This document shows, in pieces, positions 46,346-57,057 of a DNA stretch of 64,000 bases (the first letter of the stretch is position 1; every line of letters begins with the position of its first letter). Under the pieces are notes generated by a model that searched no databases, had not been told where the DNA came from, and saw only the letters and a program-made list of their open reading frames with translations. The position numbers and the translations under genes were made by a program. This DNA comes from Pinus tabuliformis (taxonomy: Eukaryota > Streptophyta > Pinopsida > Pinales > Pinaceae): positions 276,179,174-276,243,173 of the forward strand of contig CM062804.1 in assembly GCA_031772625.1 (NCBI GenBank), given 5' to 3'.

Positions 46346-47494
46346 CTACGGAGCTTGCAAATTTAAAATCACTGCGATTTTCACGGGGTCTACCATCAAC
46401 CCTTGTCTACAAACCACATGCCCCAACGGGCTCCCAAAAGGAACGAGGAACATACACTTTTTGAGGTTGAGCATGATTTGGCATCTTCGGCATGTATCCA
46501 CCATCAAGCACAGGTTTGCTACATGGCACCTAACCAGCCCAAATACAGTCTGATCATCAAAATAGACCTCCAAGAACTTATGAATATATTCCCTGAATGT
46601 CACAACAATTACGCGTAAAAAGATAGCAAGGGCATTCTTCAATCCAAATGGCATGACAATATATTGAAAGCAACCCCACTCAGTCATGAAGGTTGTCTTT
46701 CTCCTATCTTCTGGAACGATTTTGATCTGGTGGTACCTTGAGAACCCATTAGTGAAAGAATATGCTTCCTAACCACCTACATTGTCCAACACCTCATCTA
46801 TGAACGGAGTTGGGAATGGATCATGTACACACGCGTTGTTCAACTTTCTCAGATCCACGTATATTCTTATTTCTACTAGCTGCTTCTTCCTTTGTACCAC
46901 CATCGGGCTTACCCAATTAGATTCCTCCATGGGCTCAATGATGCTTGCCACGAGCATCTTGTCTAGTTCTACATGAACCTTCTCCTTATATTTCGAATTT
47001 AAGCGATACAACGTCTACTTAACTGGCTTCGCATCGGGTTTTAATGTGATCTTCATCACCCCTAAATATCTTATTATTCCCTTCAAATCCATAAACTTGG
47101 TCGAGAATAGGTCATGATATTCGCGGAGTAATTCAACGACCTTATCCACTATTCGGCCGTCCCAATAGTCTCTAATCTTTGCAATTTTAGGTTCCACCTC
47201 CGTACCAATATTCACCTGCTTAGTCTTCACCAGTGTGGTTATGTCAGGGTTCTCAATTTGTGGTCCCTGAACCTCGCGGTGGCCTTCTGTTTTGGGAATG
47301 TTAATTTTCCACGGATCTTGGTCTTCTTCTTCAACAATTACATTATAATATTCCAGCATGCACTTCAATTGAGTAGCCCATTCAGGCTGAATCGATTCTA
47401 CTGGCTCTTGTGGTATCCTAAAGATGGCTGCTTTTACCTCTTGTAACGCTTCATCAATACGGTCCCACTCATCCTCAAAACTGAAGGTCATCAT
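46346..47494 (-). pseudogene. Gypsy F reverse transcriptase, decayed
   Basis: Three open pieces in series: 47494-47015 (N-terminal part, ending K-P-D-A-K-P-V-K), 47011-46769 (W-V-S-P-M-V-V and V-D-L-R-K-L-N, then D-P-F-P-T-P-F) and 46687-46346 (G-C-F-Q-Y-I-V-M-P-F-G-L-K-N-A, then the catalytic V-Y-F-D-D box and L-G-H-V-V). The gaps hold a stop or a short degenerate run. The catalytic box is kept, but the frame is not. Confidence 0.9.
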
Positions 47495-47499
47495 GGACC

Positions 47500-48241
47500 C
47501 TTCATGTAGAGCATCCCATTCACCTGTCCCATGCCAGAGCTCTGTTTCTATATACTAGTTCACTAGTAAAACATCCAAAGTATGATAGAATAGGTGTACC
47601 CACTCAGGCTGTGGCTTCTCCCCATAAGCCTGCGCCCATTTGGCTAGATGTGTGCACGGATCATCCTGCCCATTGTACATATCTGTCAGTCACACCCTAG
47701 GCTTCCCAAATCGTAAGCACATCATTCCCCTACACTCGCGCCAGTTGTCAAAGCTCCCTTTGTGCGTACCCCACCACCTCGTGGGCGTAGCGCGCAGTAG
47801 CCAATCCGAGGCCTAGAAGCATTGCTTTTCTGGCACCTCCCTTTTGAATTTATTAAAGAAATTGTCTACCTCACTTAGGTTGTCATAAGTAGGTAGGTCT
47901 CTTACTTCTGTTGATACACAGCGCATCGACCTTGTCATCGTATTACAATTTAGTGTAGTTACCTCATGTAACCAATTTTTCCATCGCTCTATCTCCTCAT
48001 CTGAATTTGACGTACAGGATATTTCGTGCTCCCTTGCAATCCGCCCATCTGTAGTGGGATTCACCCAATCTTGGTTTTGCGTTGTTACCTTATAGATGAA
48101 GTCCAAATCATCATCACTTTCATAGTCGCGCACTCTCTTTTTATAGCATGATCCTTCCGTAGGGCCCAGGGGTATAACTACGTGTAGTGACTTCTTCTCA
48201 AAAATCATCTTGTGCTTCTTCAGATTAATCACCCTATTCAT
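47500..48241 (-). pseudogene. Segment between protease and RT of Gypsy F, with gag-like part
   Basis: 48241-47813 encodes a D/E-rich linker with the end of the protease domain. After a TAG the frame continues with R-W-W-G-T-H-K-G-S-F-D-N-W and then R-F-G-K-P near 47700-47780. That W-W ... W ... R-F spacing is the pattern of Gypsy capsid (Retrotrans_gag) domains, so a gag-like module appears to sit between protease and RT. It continues in broken form to about 47500. Confidence 0.5.
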
Positions 48242-48445
48242 GCCAGTGGCCTAATCAATTCCTAGTAGTGTGGGGTAGGGATTGCTGTCATCAACAATCT
48301 CTATCACTTCAAAGTCTACTAGCGCACTCGCTCCCTCAATGTCCATGGTTATTCCCTATAATCGCCCCATGGGTATTATTTTCTGTTGGTCCGCCATTCA
48401 TAGTTGAATAGGAGACCATTGTAGTGTAGGTCTCCCCATTCGCTC

Positions 48446-48775
48446 TCATGTCTGATTCAACAAAACTTTTGCATATGAACCTAAATTCAGAATTACTTGG
48501 TCCATTTCATATTCTCCAATTTTCGCGGTTAGTCTCATTTCTCTTCCCATTCTTGTCTTATGTTTTCCGATCTTCTGGACTACATGTGGTTCTCCTGGCA
48601 TAGTCCCAGTGCATCTGTTAATGAGTTCTTGTAACCCTTTTACCACCTTACTGTCGTGTAGTAGCTTCATACATGTTTCCAGGAATGTTGTGAGCATGGA
48701 TGGGTCCATCTCCAAATCTGGTTGATATTTTCTTCTTGAAGTGGAGGCATCAGCGAAGCTCTTCTTAGCTTCCAT
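48446..48775 (-). pseudogene. Gypsy F aspartic protease, decayed
   Basis: The active-site region near 48470 reads V-I-L-N-L-G-S-Y-A-K-V-L, where asparagine stands for the catalytic aspartate. The preceding segment, with L-T-A-K-I-G-E-Y, fits the beta strand before the active site. A stop follows the L-L-N-Q-T segment. Confidence 0.7.
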
Positions 48776-48864
48776 GAAGGTTTACAAATCAAACTCTGCT
48801 TCCTTCGCCGAAGCTTTGCAAACCCAAGTACTATCCTCTAGTTGTTTTCCTTTGTCATCTACCA

Positions 48865-50880
48865 TCACGATTCCACTTCGAGCACAATGTTTACATTTGG
48901 GTCTTCCTCACGTAGCTTAGACCTCATCATCTGTAGGTTTTGAGTCGGAGGAGGTGGTAGAGCTCCTTTTTCGCGTATCCTAGCTATCAGCGTAGGAAAA
49001 TCTTCGGTCTCATGATCAAAAAATTTGCAATACAAACATAACGGGCACATTGGGTTTGTACAATCACGGGCATAATGTCCTGGCCCTCTACAATTGTAGC
49101 ATATCAAATGTCTACGACCTCTTCTAGGTCCCCCTCCGCCTCGGCCTCGTCTGCGCCCCTGAAATCCTATTTGCGCCACTCCTTCATTCTAGTCTAGGGT
49201 TTGCGATTTGACCTGAACTCTGTAGGTGGGAGTTCTATCCATCATCAAATCATAGCTTCTACAAGTGCGCTCATTGTGTCCCATCAACCTACAAAAGTTG
49301 CAGAAAAATTGTTGCGAATTTTGTGTATACTTCTGTAACAAATGGAAATTGTCCGTAGCATGTTTTCCACCTATTTGACAAATCGGGCACCACAAAGCAG
49401 GCACCGTGCTAGGTCCTGCTTGCGCTTCCAACTTTAATGGCATCGGTCCTCCTCTTGCGAGGTAATCCGTGAAAATCGGGCAATTCTCCTTGTCATGACC
49501 TTGACCTTTGCATTTTATGCGCCACAGCTCTTTGCACACTTCTGGTCGAGCCATCCTGTCCTGTTTTAGACTCTACATCTCTAGGCATAGATTCTTCAGT
49601 TGGGCATGGATCTGCTGAACTCTTAAGTTAGGATCCTGCTTCAGGGTCTCATGCAGCCTCATCGTGACCTCTAAGGCCTCTGCTTGAGTCATTCACTTCT
49701 ATTGTGATAGCGCACTCCTCAGATGTTGTTTTAGTGACGCTACAAACCATTCACGATGTTGTCCATTCGTCAGATTCATATTAGTTTTGTGAATCATACA
49801 CTTCAGCCTCTGATCCAACTCCCAAGGAGTCTTGCCTAGTAGCATCGTAATCTCTTTGAATCCAATGATCGACTGCACTTCAGACTTCAGCATGCTAAAT
49901 TCTCTGTTTAGTGCTGCTTGGATATCTGTGATTCCTGCATTTGGATTATCATTGGAGTGCTTAATATACTAGGTTAACGCGCGGTCCTGTAGGGCACTAA
50001 TTAGTGTCGCTTTATTTACATTGTCATCTGTAACTCCTTTTTTTTCCCATACGGCTCTTATAATGAACCAAAATTGGTCCAGATCCTCATTTACCAATCT
50101 CTTGAACACATGCAACTTCACTGTGCTTGCCATATTGAATCGCGGTGGTGGTGGAGGTGGTACGGGTGAAGATGGAGGTGATGGTGGCGAAGTTGGTGGA
50201 TGTGTGGGTGGGGGTTGTATTCGTGGAATTCTTTTTCTTATCAAATGGATCGCACTTCGTGGCGAGACCTTCACAAGCTCTTTCTTGTCCCCTTGTGGAG
50301 GTGAAATCAAGGGGCTAGTTTTTGGTCGCTTATTTCCTTCGTTCCTATAAGTTTTTCCACTTAATGTAGCCCCAAACATCAAGGTAACTGCATAACCCTC
50401 TTTTCGCACAATAGCATTTTAATCCAAGTATTCAGAGACTTTACATACTTACCTCATGGTCCTTTGAGAAAGTGTTGCTATGCCTTGCTATAGCTGACTG
50501 AGGTGTCGACCACAAACTCCGTAATTAATCCTCCTATAATCCGATCGAGCCAATGATCAACGGAGCACGCGATCTTATCCTCTGATGGTTCCAACCTTAT
50601 TACTAATTCTAGGGTCCACACAATAGGATTGTTGAGTTTCCACCTTCCTTGGCTATCTTCTAGCTTCACGATCCACTCGTTCAACTTAGTAGGGAAAGAC
50701 ATGAAGAAAATTTTGTGGATCTCTGTGTACAGGTAGTAGTCTAACCACTCTTCTTTTGGTAGTCATGGGTTCCTATTTTCTTGCGCTATGAACTTGTGAA
50801 TTCTTTTGTCCAACCAACCCTAAATTTCCTTCTTAGTTGGATTCCAATGATACGACATCAGACATATCTCATGCAAATTC
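48865..50880 (-). pseudogene. Gypsy F gag with several zinc knuckles, decayed
   Basis: In minus-strand order: an N-terminal domain just after the PBS (clearest at 50702-50478), a proline-rich linker (around 50230-50150) within 50409-49969, and a capsid-like part with W-E-L-D-Q-R-L near 49810. Two frames with zinc-binding motifs follow. 49554-49189 holds C-K-G-Q-G-H-D-K-E-N-C, C-P-I-C-Q-I-G-G-K-H and C-N-F-C-R-L-M-G-H-N-E-R-T-C. 49179-48865 holds C-Y-N-C-R-G-P-G-H-Y-A-R-D-C after a glycine-arginine-rich stretch, then C-P-L-C-L-Y-C. Stops separate the frames. Confidence 0.8.
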
Positions 50881-50899
50881 GGTCCCGGCAATGGAACCA
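50881..50899 (-). other. Primer binding site of Gypsy F
   Basis: The minus strand reads TGGTTCCATTGCCGGGACC, two bases after the LTR end. It starts TGG as expected. Its core is close to the TGGCGCCGTTGCCGGGG of elements primed by aspartate tRNA, with three changes in the first sixteen bases. The tRNA identity is inferred. Confidence 0.7.
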
Positions 50900-50901
50900 T
50901 T

Positions 50902-51862
50902 TGTTGGCTTGATGGGGCTTGACCCAGGTTCAAAGTTATTTAGCCAAAAAAATCCCTACACTACTAGCCCTTTCGCCATCAGCCCATGGGATGTGGACTG
51001 AAGTCTCACCCGGAGTAGTATGGGGCGATGTTGGAACCAAGTTTCCACACCCTCGAGATGTCTGAGGTGTCGATTTAGTCCAACTGTGCCTACCTATGTG
51101 CATGTCACTTCACGCATTGTGCTGACCTACAAGACCTTCGTGATCTATTATAATCACCTTCGCGCAACCTTAACCAGGGGCTAAGGTGCTTTCACGCTAC
51201 TATGGCAATGATTTGCGCTATTTCCCCAAACTATACCGTGGATCTTACTTATCTTCTTAAAGATCTTAGTTAACTTCGCGTAAATAGATACTTTATCTCA
51301 CATTCACTAAATTAACACAGTCACATACGTTCGTGCATCATATGAATAATAGAAATGCAATTCATACCCAATGCATTCAATGAAGAAAACAAAAAATAAA
51401 TACACAGGAATGGTATAGAAATTCTCTTTATTAATGCTTTCAACTATTACAAACTCGACTCACACTGCGCATTCAGCTGCAGGGGTCCGCGCAATCAGCT
51501 ATGGACTACTAGGCCTCTGTGCACTCAAGTACAGAGCCTTCTCCTACTCTACGACTCAAACTAGGCTTTATGCTCTAGATACAACTCAACTATTCATCCT
51601 TAGGTTTTTCTTATTTTTTCCATTATTGATTTAGAGTTATAGCCTCACTCTATTTATACAGTCCCATGGTCTGCAGACCATGGGTAGATCTATATAGCCG
51701 ACATTACATTACAAAATTAAGGTTGGACAACACTATGACTCATTTACAAGCTATGCACTTCATGCCCAAAAAATGTGGAGTCTTTACATCGAAGTTAGAA
51801 TTTGTGACCAAAATCTGGGCTCTAAGCCGCAAAAATTCCCTTTGGGGATCCTGCGCCCAACG
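50902..51862 (-). mobile_element. 5' LTR of Gypsy F
   Basis: 961 bp, flanked by the PBS on the inner side and the TTATG target duplication on the outer side. It keeps the TATA box and palindrome at 51651-51684. Its outer terminal base is changed (CG in place of CA), shared with the LTR at 1-712. Confidence 0.93.
51651..51684 (-). promoter_or_regulatory. TATA box and palindrome in 5' LTR of Gypsy F
   Basis: TATAAATA on the minus strand at 51651-51658. The 22-bp palindrome is at 51663-51684, immediately upstream in the direction of transcription. Confidence 0.6.
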
Positions 51863-53774
51863 TTATGTTTCTGTCATTTCGTCCCACCATAAGCCCCCTC
51901 GATCTTCCTTTGGCACCCAAGGTCACAAATGACCATCTAGGCATTCTTTTACATAGAGATTCCTTCAACACATCTCCATCCCCTAGGGCTTCTTATGAAA
52001 AAATAATATTCTGACAAAGATATTTGAATAATTCCATAAGGGCTAGCTTTTTATGGCTGCTATAAAAACCTTTACAATTGAAGGAAGGGATGATAATTTA
52101 TAAACCACCTCAGGGGGCTACACTTCTCTAAGTTCCCCTTGTAAAGAAAGTTGTTTCCCATATGCTATGTCCAACTTGTATTTCAACTGGGCTTTTGAGA
52201 GGTTTGATTTTCTACCTCTAGATTTTTGGGGCACAGAGGGTTCCCGAGGACTCTCCAACCCACCCATGGAGTCAGGCATGAGTTATTTTTTGTCCCTAGG
52301 TGGAAGGTTATAGTGAGGTCCCGCCGAAAGTGAGGGCACAAGTATTTGGTTGTGAAACACGAAGGAGGAGGGAACCTCGAGGATAAGGACAAGGATTGAA
52401 GTGATGATTCTATCCAACAAATTGGATACTTCACACTTGGAATTCATAGAGGATAATAAATTCCTGGAGGGACCAAGCCATGATACAACATAATAAAAAG
52501 AAATCAGTGATTCAGATTTAGAGATAATGGAGAGTAAAGGAATACCAACTAGTTGAGACGTTGGTTCAGTATGTATTACTTTGTTTTGAGCCTCTTAATG
52601 TTGCTCGCTTCCTGACCTATCTTGATTCCCTTGAAGACTAGGCATCATTTCCTCAATCTTCATTTCATATGGATCGAGATTCCTCTAAACACCCTTAATC
52701 ACTACTTGTCCTGCTTCCTCCCCCTCCATTGCCCCCTACTCATCAATCCTCGAATTTCCCTCCTGACACCTTCTCCTACAAAACCCCAATGGAGAATACC
52801 TTGCCAGATGACCATGTTTATGACAACAGTGGCATCAGAAAGAAAATTCTTCATAATCAATTATATGAGAATGTGTATACCCCTAGATCTGGAAGTTGAT
52901 TTTTTCTGCTAAACCCTCCCTTGGCATCAATTTTACCCTTAATTGAGCCATAATTCTATTATTTTTTTCCAAAAATGTCATGTTTTCTTCCAAGAATGTT
53001 CCTAAGTCATTCTCGATGGCCCTCAATACATCCTTTGTCCATAACTAAGAAGGCAGTGTCGAGAGTCGTACCCAGACCAAAATCTGCTCCAGTTTTTCCC
53101 TTTACACATCAAATAAGGTGTCCATTTTTTAAAAAATATGGGAGAAATCACGAAACACTAATTTTGCTCGAGCGCACAATCAAGCATCTCACCTTTGCTG
53201 AAGTGAACGATGCACAAACCTCTAGCTAATATAGTCACTTCTACCTGGGCCTCCAGTGCTCCTTTCCATTCCTTGTCAATGCATTCAAGTATATATGAAG
53301 CCAACTAACATCTTCCTTTGGCTCTCCCAACTAAGATCAACTTTGAGGCTTCCATGGCCTTATCCAACTGAATATCAACTCCAAGAACCAGTTTGGGACA
53401 TTCTGAATCTTTCCTTATTACTTTCCCCTTTTTCGTTTTTCTCCTCTGGTTTGGCCATTTCTTCCCTCCCCTGATGCCGAGTTTTCTTGCTCTTCACCCA
53501 CCTATTCCAGATCTTAAAAAATCCTATCTAATATCTCCTCTACCGATACCGAATGCATGAATAATTCCCTTAAATCAGCTGATACCCCTTCCACTTTGGA
53601 TCCACGAGCTATGCCCCTCGTTCTCGTCACCAAGAGGTCGACTCTCATTCTTCTTGAGGCCCATTTCTGTTCTTTTCTTGTATGCTTCACCGTCACTTCA
53701 CTCCTTTGATTTCCATGGATATTCATATCTCTCTAGAGACTTCCACTCATCATTAATGGCCTCATGTACACCCT
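51863..53774 (-). pseudogene. LINE endonuclease start and ORF1 (unit 2)
   Basis: The endonuclease N-terminus lies at about 52095-51863. ORF1 C-terminus, zinc knuckle and DUF4283-like part follow up to 53774, homologous to 713-2620 in unit 0. The zinc knuckle is near 52860-52800. Frames are broken at similar positions as in unit 0, so much of the decay predates the duplication. Confidence 0.75.
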
Positions 53775-54353
53775 TGTCGCACGGAATGTGTCAATCTTGC
53801 GGACAAGATAGACCTTCCTAGAATCTAAAGAAGACCTAACAACAAGCAAACCAACCAGACACTATCTTTCTCTAAATATGCTTCAATGAACAATAGCAAA
53901 CAAGTGTTTTTAGGGCCTACCTTTGGTCCAACGCAAGCTTGTGGATGCCCTCGCTCCTTTGATCCAAATGAGCTCCTTTTCGCGAATCTGCAAACACAAA
54001 CAAGGCAAACAAATTAAATAGCACCTGAAAAGCCAATTGCATAAAACATATTTAACATGAAAGTCAAGGAGTCCATGAAACAAATAACATAAGATACTTG
54101 TTGAGAAAAATGAGTTTGATTGTATTAATTCAAAAGAAAAAGAACCTTACAACCTTTTCCTTGACGCTGTACAAGCTCCTCCCAGGGTCCAACAAGATGT
54201 CTTCTCTACTTTGACAAGTTTCACTCACTCTCCAATAGAACCAAGAGGTATGTGATCTCTCCTCTCAAGCTCAACCAAAGAGTCTTAATTTCACCAGCAT
54301 TTACCCTCAAAATGTTAAGCTTCTAACCTCTCTAGTCCTCACCCCAATGCCTG

Positions 54354-54361
54354 TATTTATA
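54354..54361 (-). promoter_or_regulatory. TATA box of Gypsy G LTR
   Basis: TATAAATA on the minus strand, about 465 bases into the LTR. It is preceded by short repeats at 54387-54430. Confidence 0.55.
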
Positions 54362-54386
54362 GTGCAATGGAGGGAAGTTACTAGGT

Positions 54387-54430
54387 CCTCCTTCAAAGGG
54401 ATAAAGCCCTCCTTCAAAGGGATAGCTCCT
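54387..54430. repeat. 21-bp repeats upstream of the LTR TATA box
   Basis: cctccttcaaagggata occurs at 54387 and 54408. Looser versions (tcctttagtcaagggatta) follow to about 54455. The placement just upstream of the TATA box suggests enhancer repeats, which is inference. Confidence 0.6.
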
Positions 54431-54826
54431 TTAGTCAAGGGATTAGCTCCTTCTCTTTTGGGATGCATGAACCACCTCAGAGCGAACAATCCACGTCAAA
54501 ATTCCTTCTAGAAAACTCTAGAATTAACCCAAAGTGAGTTTTTTAAGATAAAACTTGCGCCTTTTGACTTTCACAGGGGTCCGCACCTACACCATTAGGA
54601 ACAGAGCGGGTAGGTACGCAGCTTTTGTACACAGAAGGTGCGGGACCGTAGGTGACCATGAGAGAAAGTGCGAAACCAGAGTTACATTGATATTTAATGT
54701 CTTTCTCCCACTTCTAAAGCTTGATTTGAAGAGCTGAGGTCTTAGACTTGCTTAGGAGGATAGTACAAGTGATGATAGACCCATACTGACTGCAAATAAT
54801 CATGGTGATGATATTTTTGTGTAACA

Positions 54827-54838
54827 GATTGCCCCCTA
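54827..54838 (-). other. Polypurine tract of Gypsy G
   Basis: The minus strand reads TAGGGGGCAATC before the LTR start TGTTACAC. The G run is as expected, although the last bases are not pure purine. Confidence 0.55.
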
Positions 54839-57057
54839 AAGTGCGAAGTCTGTAGTAGATGAGGATTTCATTTATCATATAGGAAGAGTGAAGTACTTTA
54901 TCATTTCGAGGATCATCTTGTGGAGAGCCCGGTCGGAACTTGTAAAAACATTCAATGCAAGATATATATATGAGATCATATCATCGCTGAGGTAGGCATT
55001 CCCATACTCAGATCAAAACTAACTAGAAAACTATCTACTGCTCTGATATAGGAATGATCTTGTAACATCATAAGTATAGACTCGTGTGAACACAGTATGG
55101 ACGCAGCCATCTATTTATGAATAGTCCACAACATAATGAATACAAAATTCCTCGCAGCCTGGATGGTGGAAACTAGATCCAGGGTCTTCATTTCTACTTC
55201 CTGAAATAGTACGATTCTATCCATGCGAATAAATGTGTTGATGTCGAACATGGTAGAAACCACTTGATTACCAGTCAATGATGTAAACTGTTAACAAGTG
55301 TGAGAGAAACCACCAGTGATGTCAATGGCTCTCAAAGTACCCAGTACAATCCATGAGATGTGAGTAAATGTGTTGATGTTGAACATATCACGGAATCCTT
55401 CGATCGAAAGTCAATGATGTAAATTGTTGTCAAAGGCGAGAAACCTGCCATTGAGGCATGCAGATCTCAAGGTACTGATGATTTCTAGATCATCTTTCTT
55501 GATAATGAGCTGATGTTTATAGAAAGCGATCCGTCGTAGGGAAGCCCACAACACGAAATCATAGATCAAGTTGAAGAAATTTAGTTGCAAGGACTGACTC
55601 AGGGATGGTCAAGATGGATGACAGATATTTTGCAGATGAATGGCTTATTGGCAGTGACCTCTTGAACACATAACGACATGACAGATGGCTTGGTGACAAT
55701 TGACCCAAAGTTAATACCCAGAAACTGGTTGAAGACTTTCAATGTGGTTTGTTCAACTGTTAGGCAAAGGATTTCCCAACCCAGGTGAATAAAAGTGTCG
55801 TGTTCAAGAGTGGTTACAAAGTATGACAAACAGACTTATTTTTCTCTCTTTTCCCCCACCATTTCTGGCAAGTACCTCTTTATTTTTGACAAGCTTGAGG
55901 AGGATAACATTTGCTTGATTATAAGCTCATCCTTCGGATGAGTCCAACTTAGTTTAGATTTGAACCCTAAGAAGGAGTGGTTCGTTCCTGTTTGTAATTG
56001 AATAGGTCCTTTACTGTGAAATTTTAATGAGTCCAGTATAGGAGAAACTCGGCGTTTTTCAATTTTAGAGAGTCTGAAAAAATTAAGAAGACTCCAGGGT
56101 TGACCTTTTTCGTAAATTTGTGTCTCTCGAGCTCGAAAAAGTATAAAATAATACTTGAGAGAACCGCTTGATCTTTTACGACCAAGGAGTACTTTTCGTT
56201 ATTAGTGTCACTGATCCGAAAAATTAAAAAAGCTATCAACGACACGTCGTTTTATAACCAATATCGAATTCGAAACGACAAAAATCCGGAAATCTTTTCA
56301 TGTTTTTACGGTCGGAAAAGAGCTGTAAGTGGACCGTCTTTTAATTCCGTTTTAACGAGTGTAAAAGAAACGCTCGGCAATCTTTTCATATTTTAGGAGT
56401 CAGAAAAGGGCTTAAAGATGACTCTACTTGTTTTTTCGTTGAAAATGATAGATTTCACCTGAATAATCCTTTATTCTGCACAGAAACACAAACATTACTC
56501 ATACCTGTTTGAAATGGATAAAAGCGTTGCAAAATACCTTTTCAAAGTGAAACATAAACAAATTTTTGATTTATTTACTCAAAAAACTTATAAAAAGGGC
56601 CTTTGTCAATTCATTTTTACCGTTCGAGTTTGGGTGAGAAAATAGTGCTTTTGCTTAGAAAACTTCCCGTGAAGATTGTGGAAAATCCAATTGTCGGAAT
56701 CAAGCACCGTCTTCTCCAGGTAATCCACATCATCCTACTCTTCATTTTCAACCGTTTAGTTTTTTGATTTAGTCCTTCATTTCATTTTTTGGAAGGGTTT
56801 TTAGGCGCAAAACCCGCGCACGGGGGTCCGCAGGTTTACCATTGCGGACCTGCGGACCCCGACTTTTTCTCCATTGGGAAAAAGTTCGGGGTCCGCACCT
56901 TCCATGTAGACAAAGTGCATACCCACGCACTGTGTCTAACTCAGAGGGTGCATACCCCGCCGCAAGGGTTTTGAACCCAAAATTTCTCAAAAATGGACCA
57001 ATCAAAATGTTTTCTAGCAATTTAATTAATCTTTATACTTGATGCAGAGAGTATATC
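54839..57057. other. Long non-coding region of Gypsy G between PPT and PMD gene
   Basis: No convincing protein frame on either strand. It includes an imperfect direct repeat of about 134 bases (55228 and 55363, phrase aaatgtgttgatgt) and a hairpin at 56823-56860. On the plus strand its right end would be the promoter and leader of the antisense PMD gene. On the minus strand it is 3' untranslated sequence. Confidence 0.5.
56823..56860. repeat. Perfect 13-bp inverted repeat (hairpin)
   Basis: Arm ggggtccgcaggt at 56823-56835 pairs with acctgcggacccc at 56848-56860 across a 12-base loop. The same ggggtccgcac word recurs near 56890 and inside the LTR near 54575. Confidence 0.75.

Larger units (their letters stand above)
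39974..51862 (-). mobile_element. Ty3/Gypsy element F, complete with both LTRs, inactive
   Basis: 11.9-kb element on the minus strand. LTRs begin TGTTGG and end CCAACA on both strands (altered to CAACG at 51862). PBS and PPT are adjacent to the inner ends, and the target duplication TTATG lies at 39969-39973 and 51863-51867. Order on the minus strand: gag, protease, gag-like segment, RT, RNase H, integrase, unrecognised region, 3' LTR. The LTRs differ at about 32 of the first 255 bases, so the insertion is old. Confidence 0.93.
31763..53774. repeat. Segmental duplication unit 2
   Basis: Collinear with unit 1 from the WOX upstream region to the LINE, and with unit 0 over the LINE ORF1 region, including the Gypsy LTR junction. 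It contains the 11.9-kb Gypsy F insertion. Without it the unit is about 10.1 kb. It is cut on the right by Gypsy G at 53775, so its last part (matching 2620-4361) is not in the window. Confidence 0.85.
35762..53774 (-). mobile_element. LINE (L1-like) of unit 2, split by Gypsy F
   Basis: The 3' end at 35762 matches 12478. The LINE body 35762-39973 carries RNase H, zf-RVT, RT and most of the endonuclease. It resumes at 51863 with the endonuclease start and ORF1, and is then cut at 53775 by Gypsy G. The two pieces rejoin at target site TTATG when compared with the unbroken copy at 21841-21870. This is the most complete ORF2 of the three minus-strand copies, but it has many stops. Confidence 0.85.
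53775..54826 (-). mobile_element. 3' LTR of Gypsy G
   Basis: On the plus strand it starts TGTCGCAC and ends GTAACA, so on the minus strand it starts TGTTACAC and ends CGACA. Length is 1052 bp. The left boundary is set by the point where homology to unit 0 stops, the right boundary by the PPT. The target duplication is probably ACCCT at 53770-53774. Its partner is outside the window. Confidence 0.8.

Noticed and set aside
50021-50350. Glycine-rich plus-strand frame
   Set aside because: Antisense of the proline-rich linker of the Gypsy F gag.
44438-51862. Endogenous pararetrovirus as source of the RT and protease frames
   Set aside because: Integrase, flanking LTRs, PBS, PPT and target duplication show an LTR retrotransposon. 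No coat or movement protein was found.
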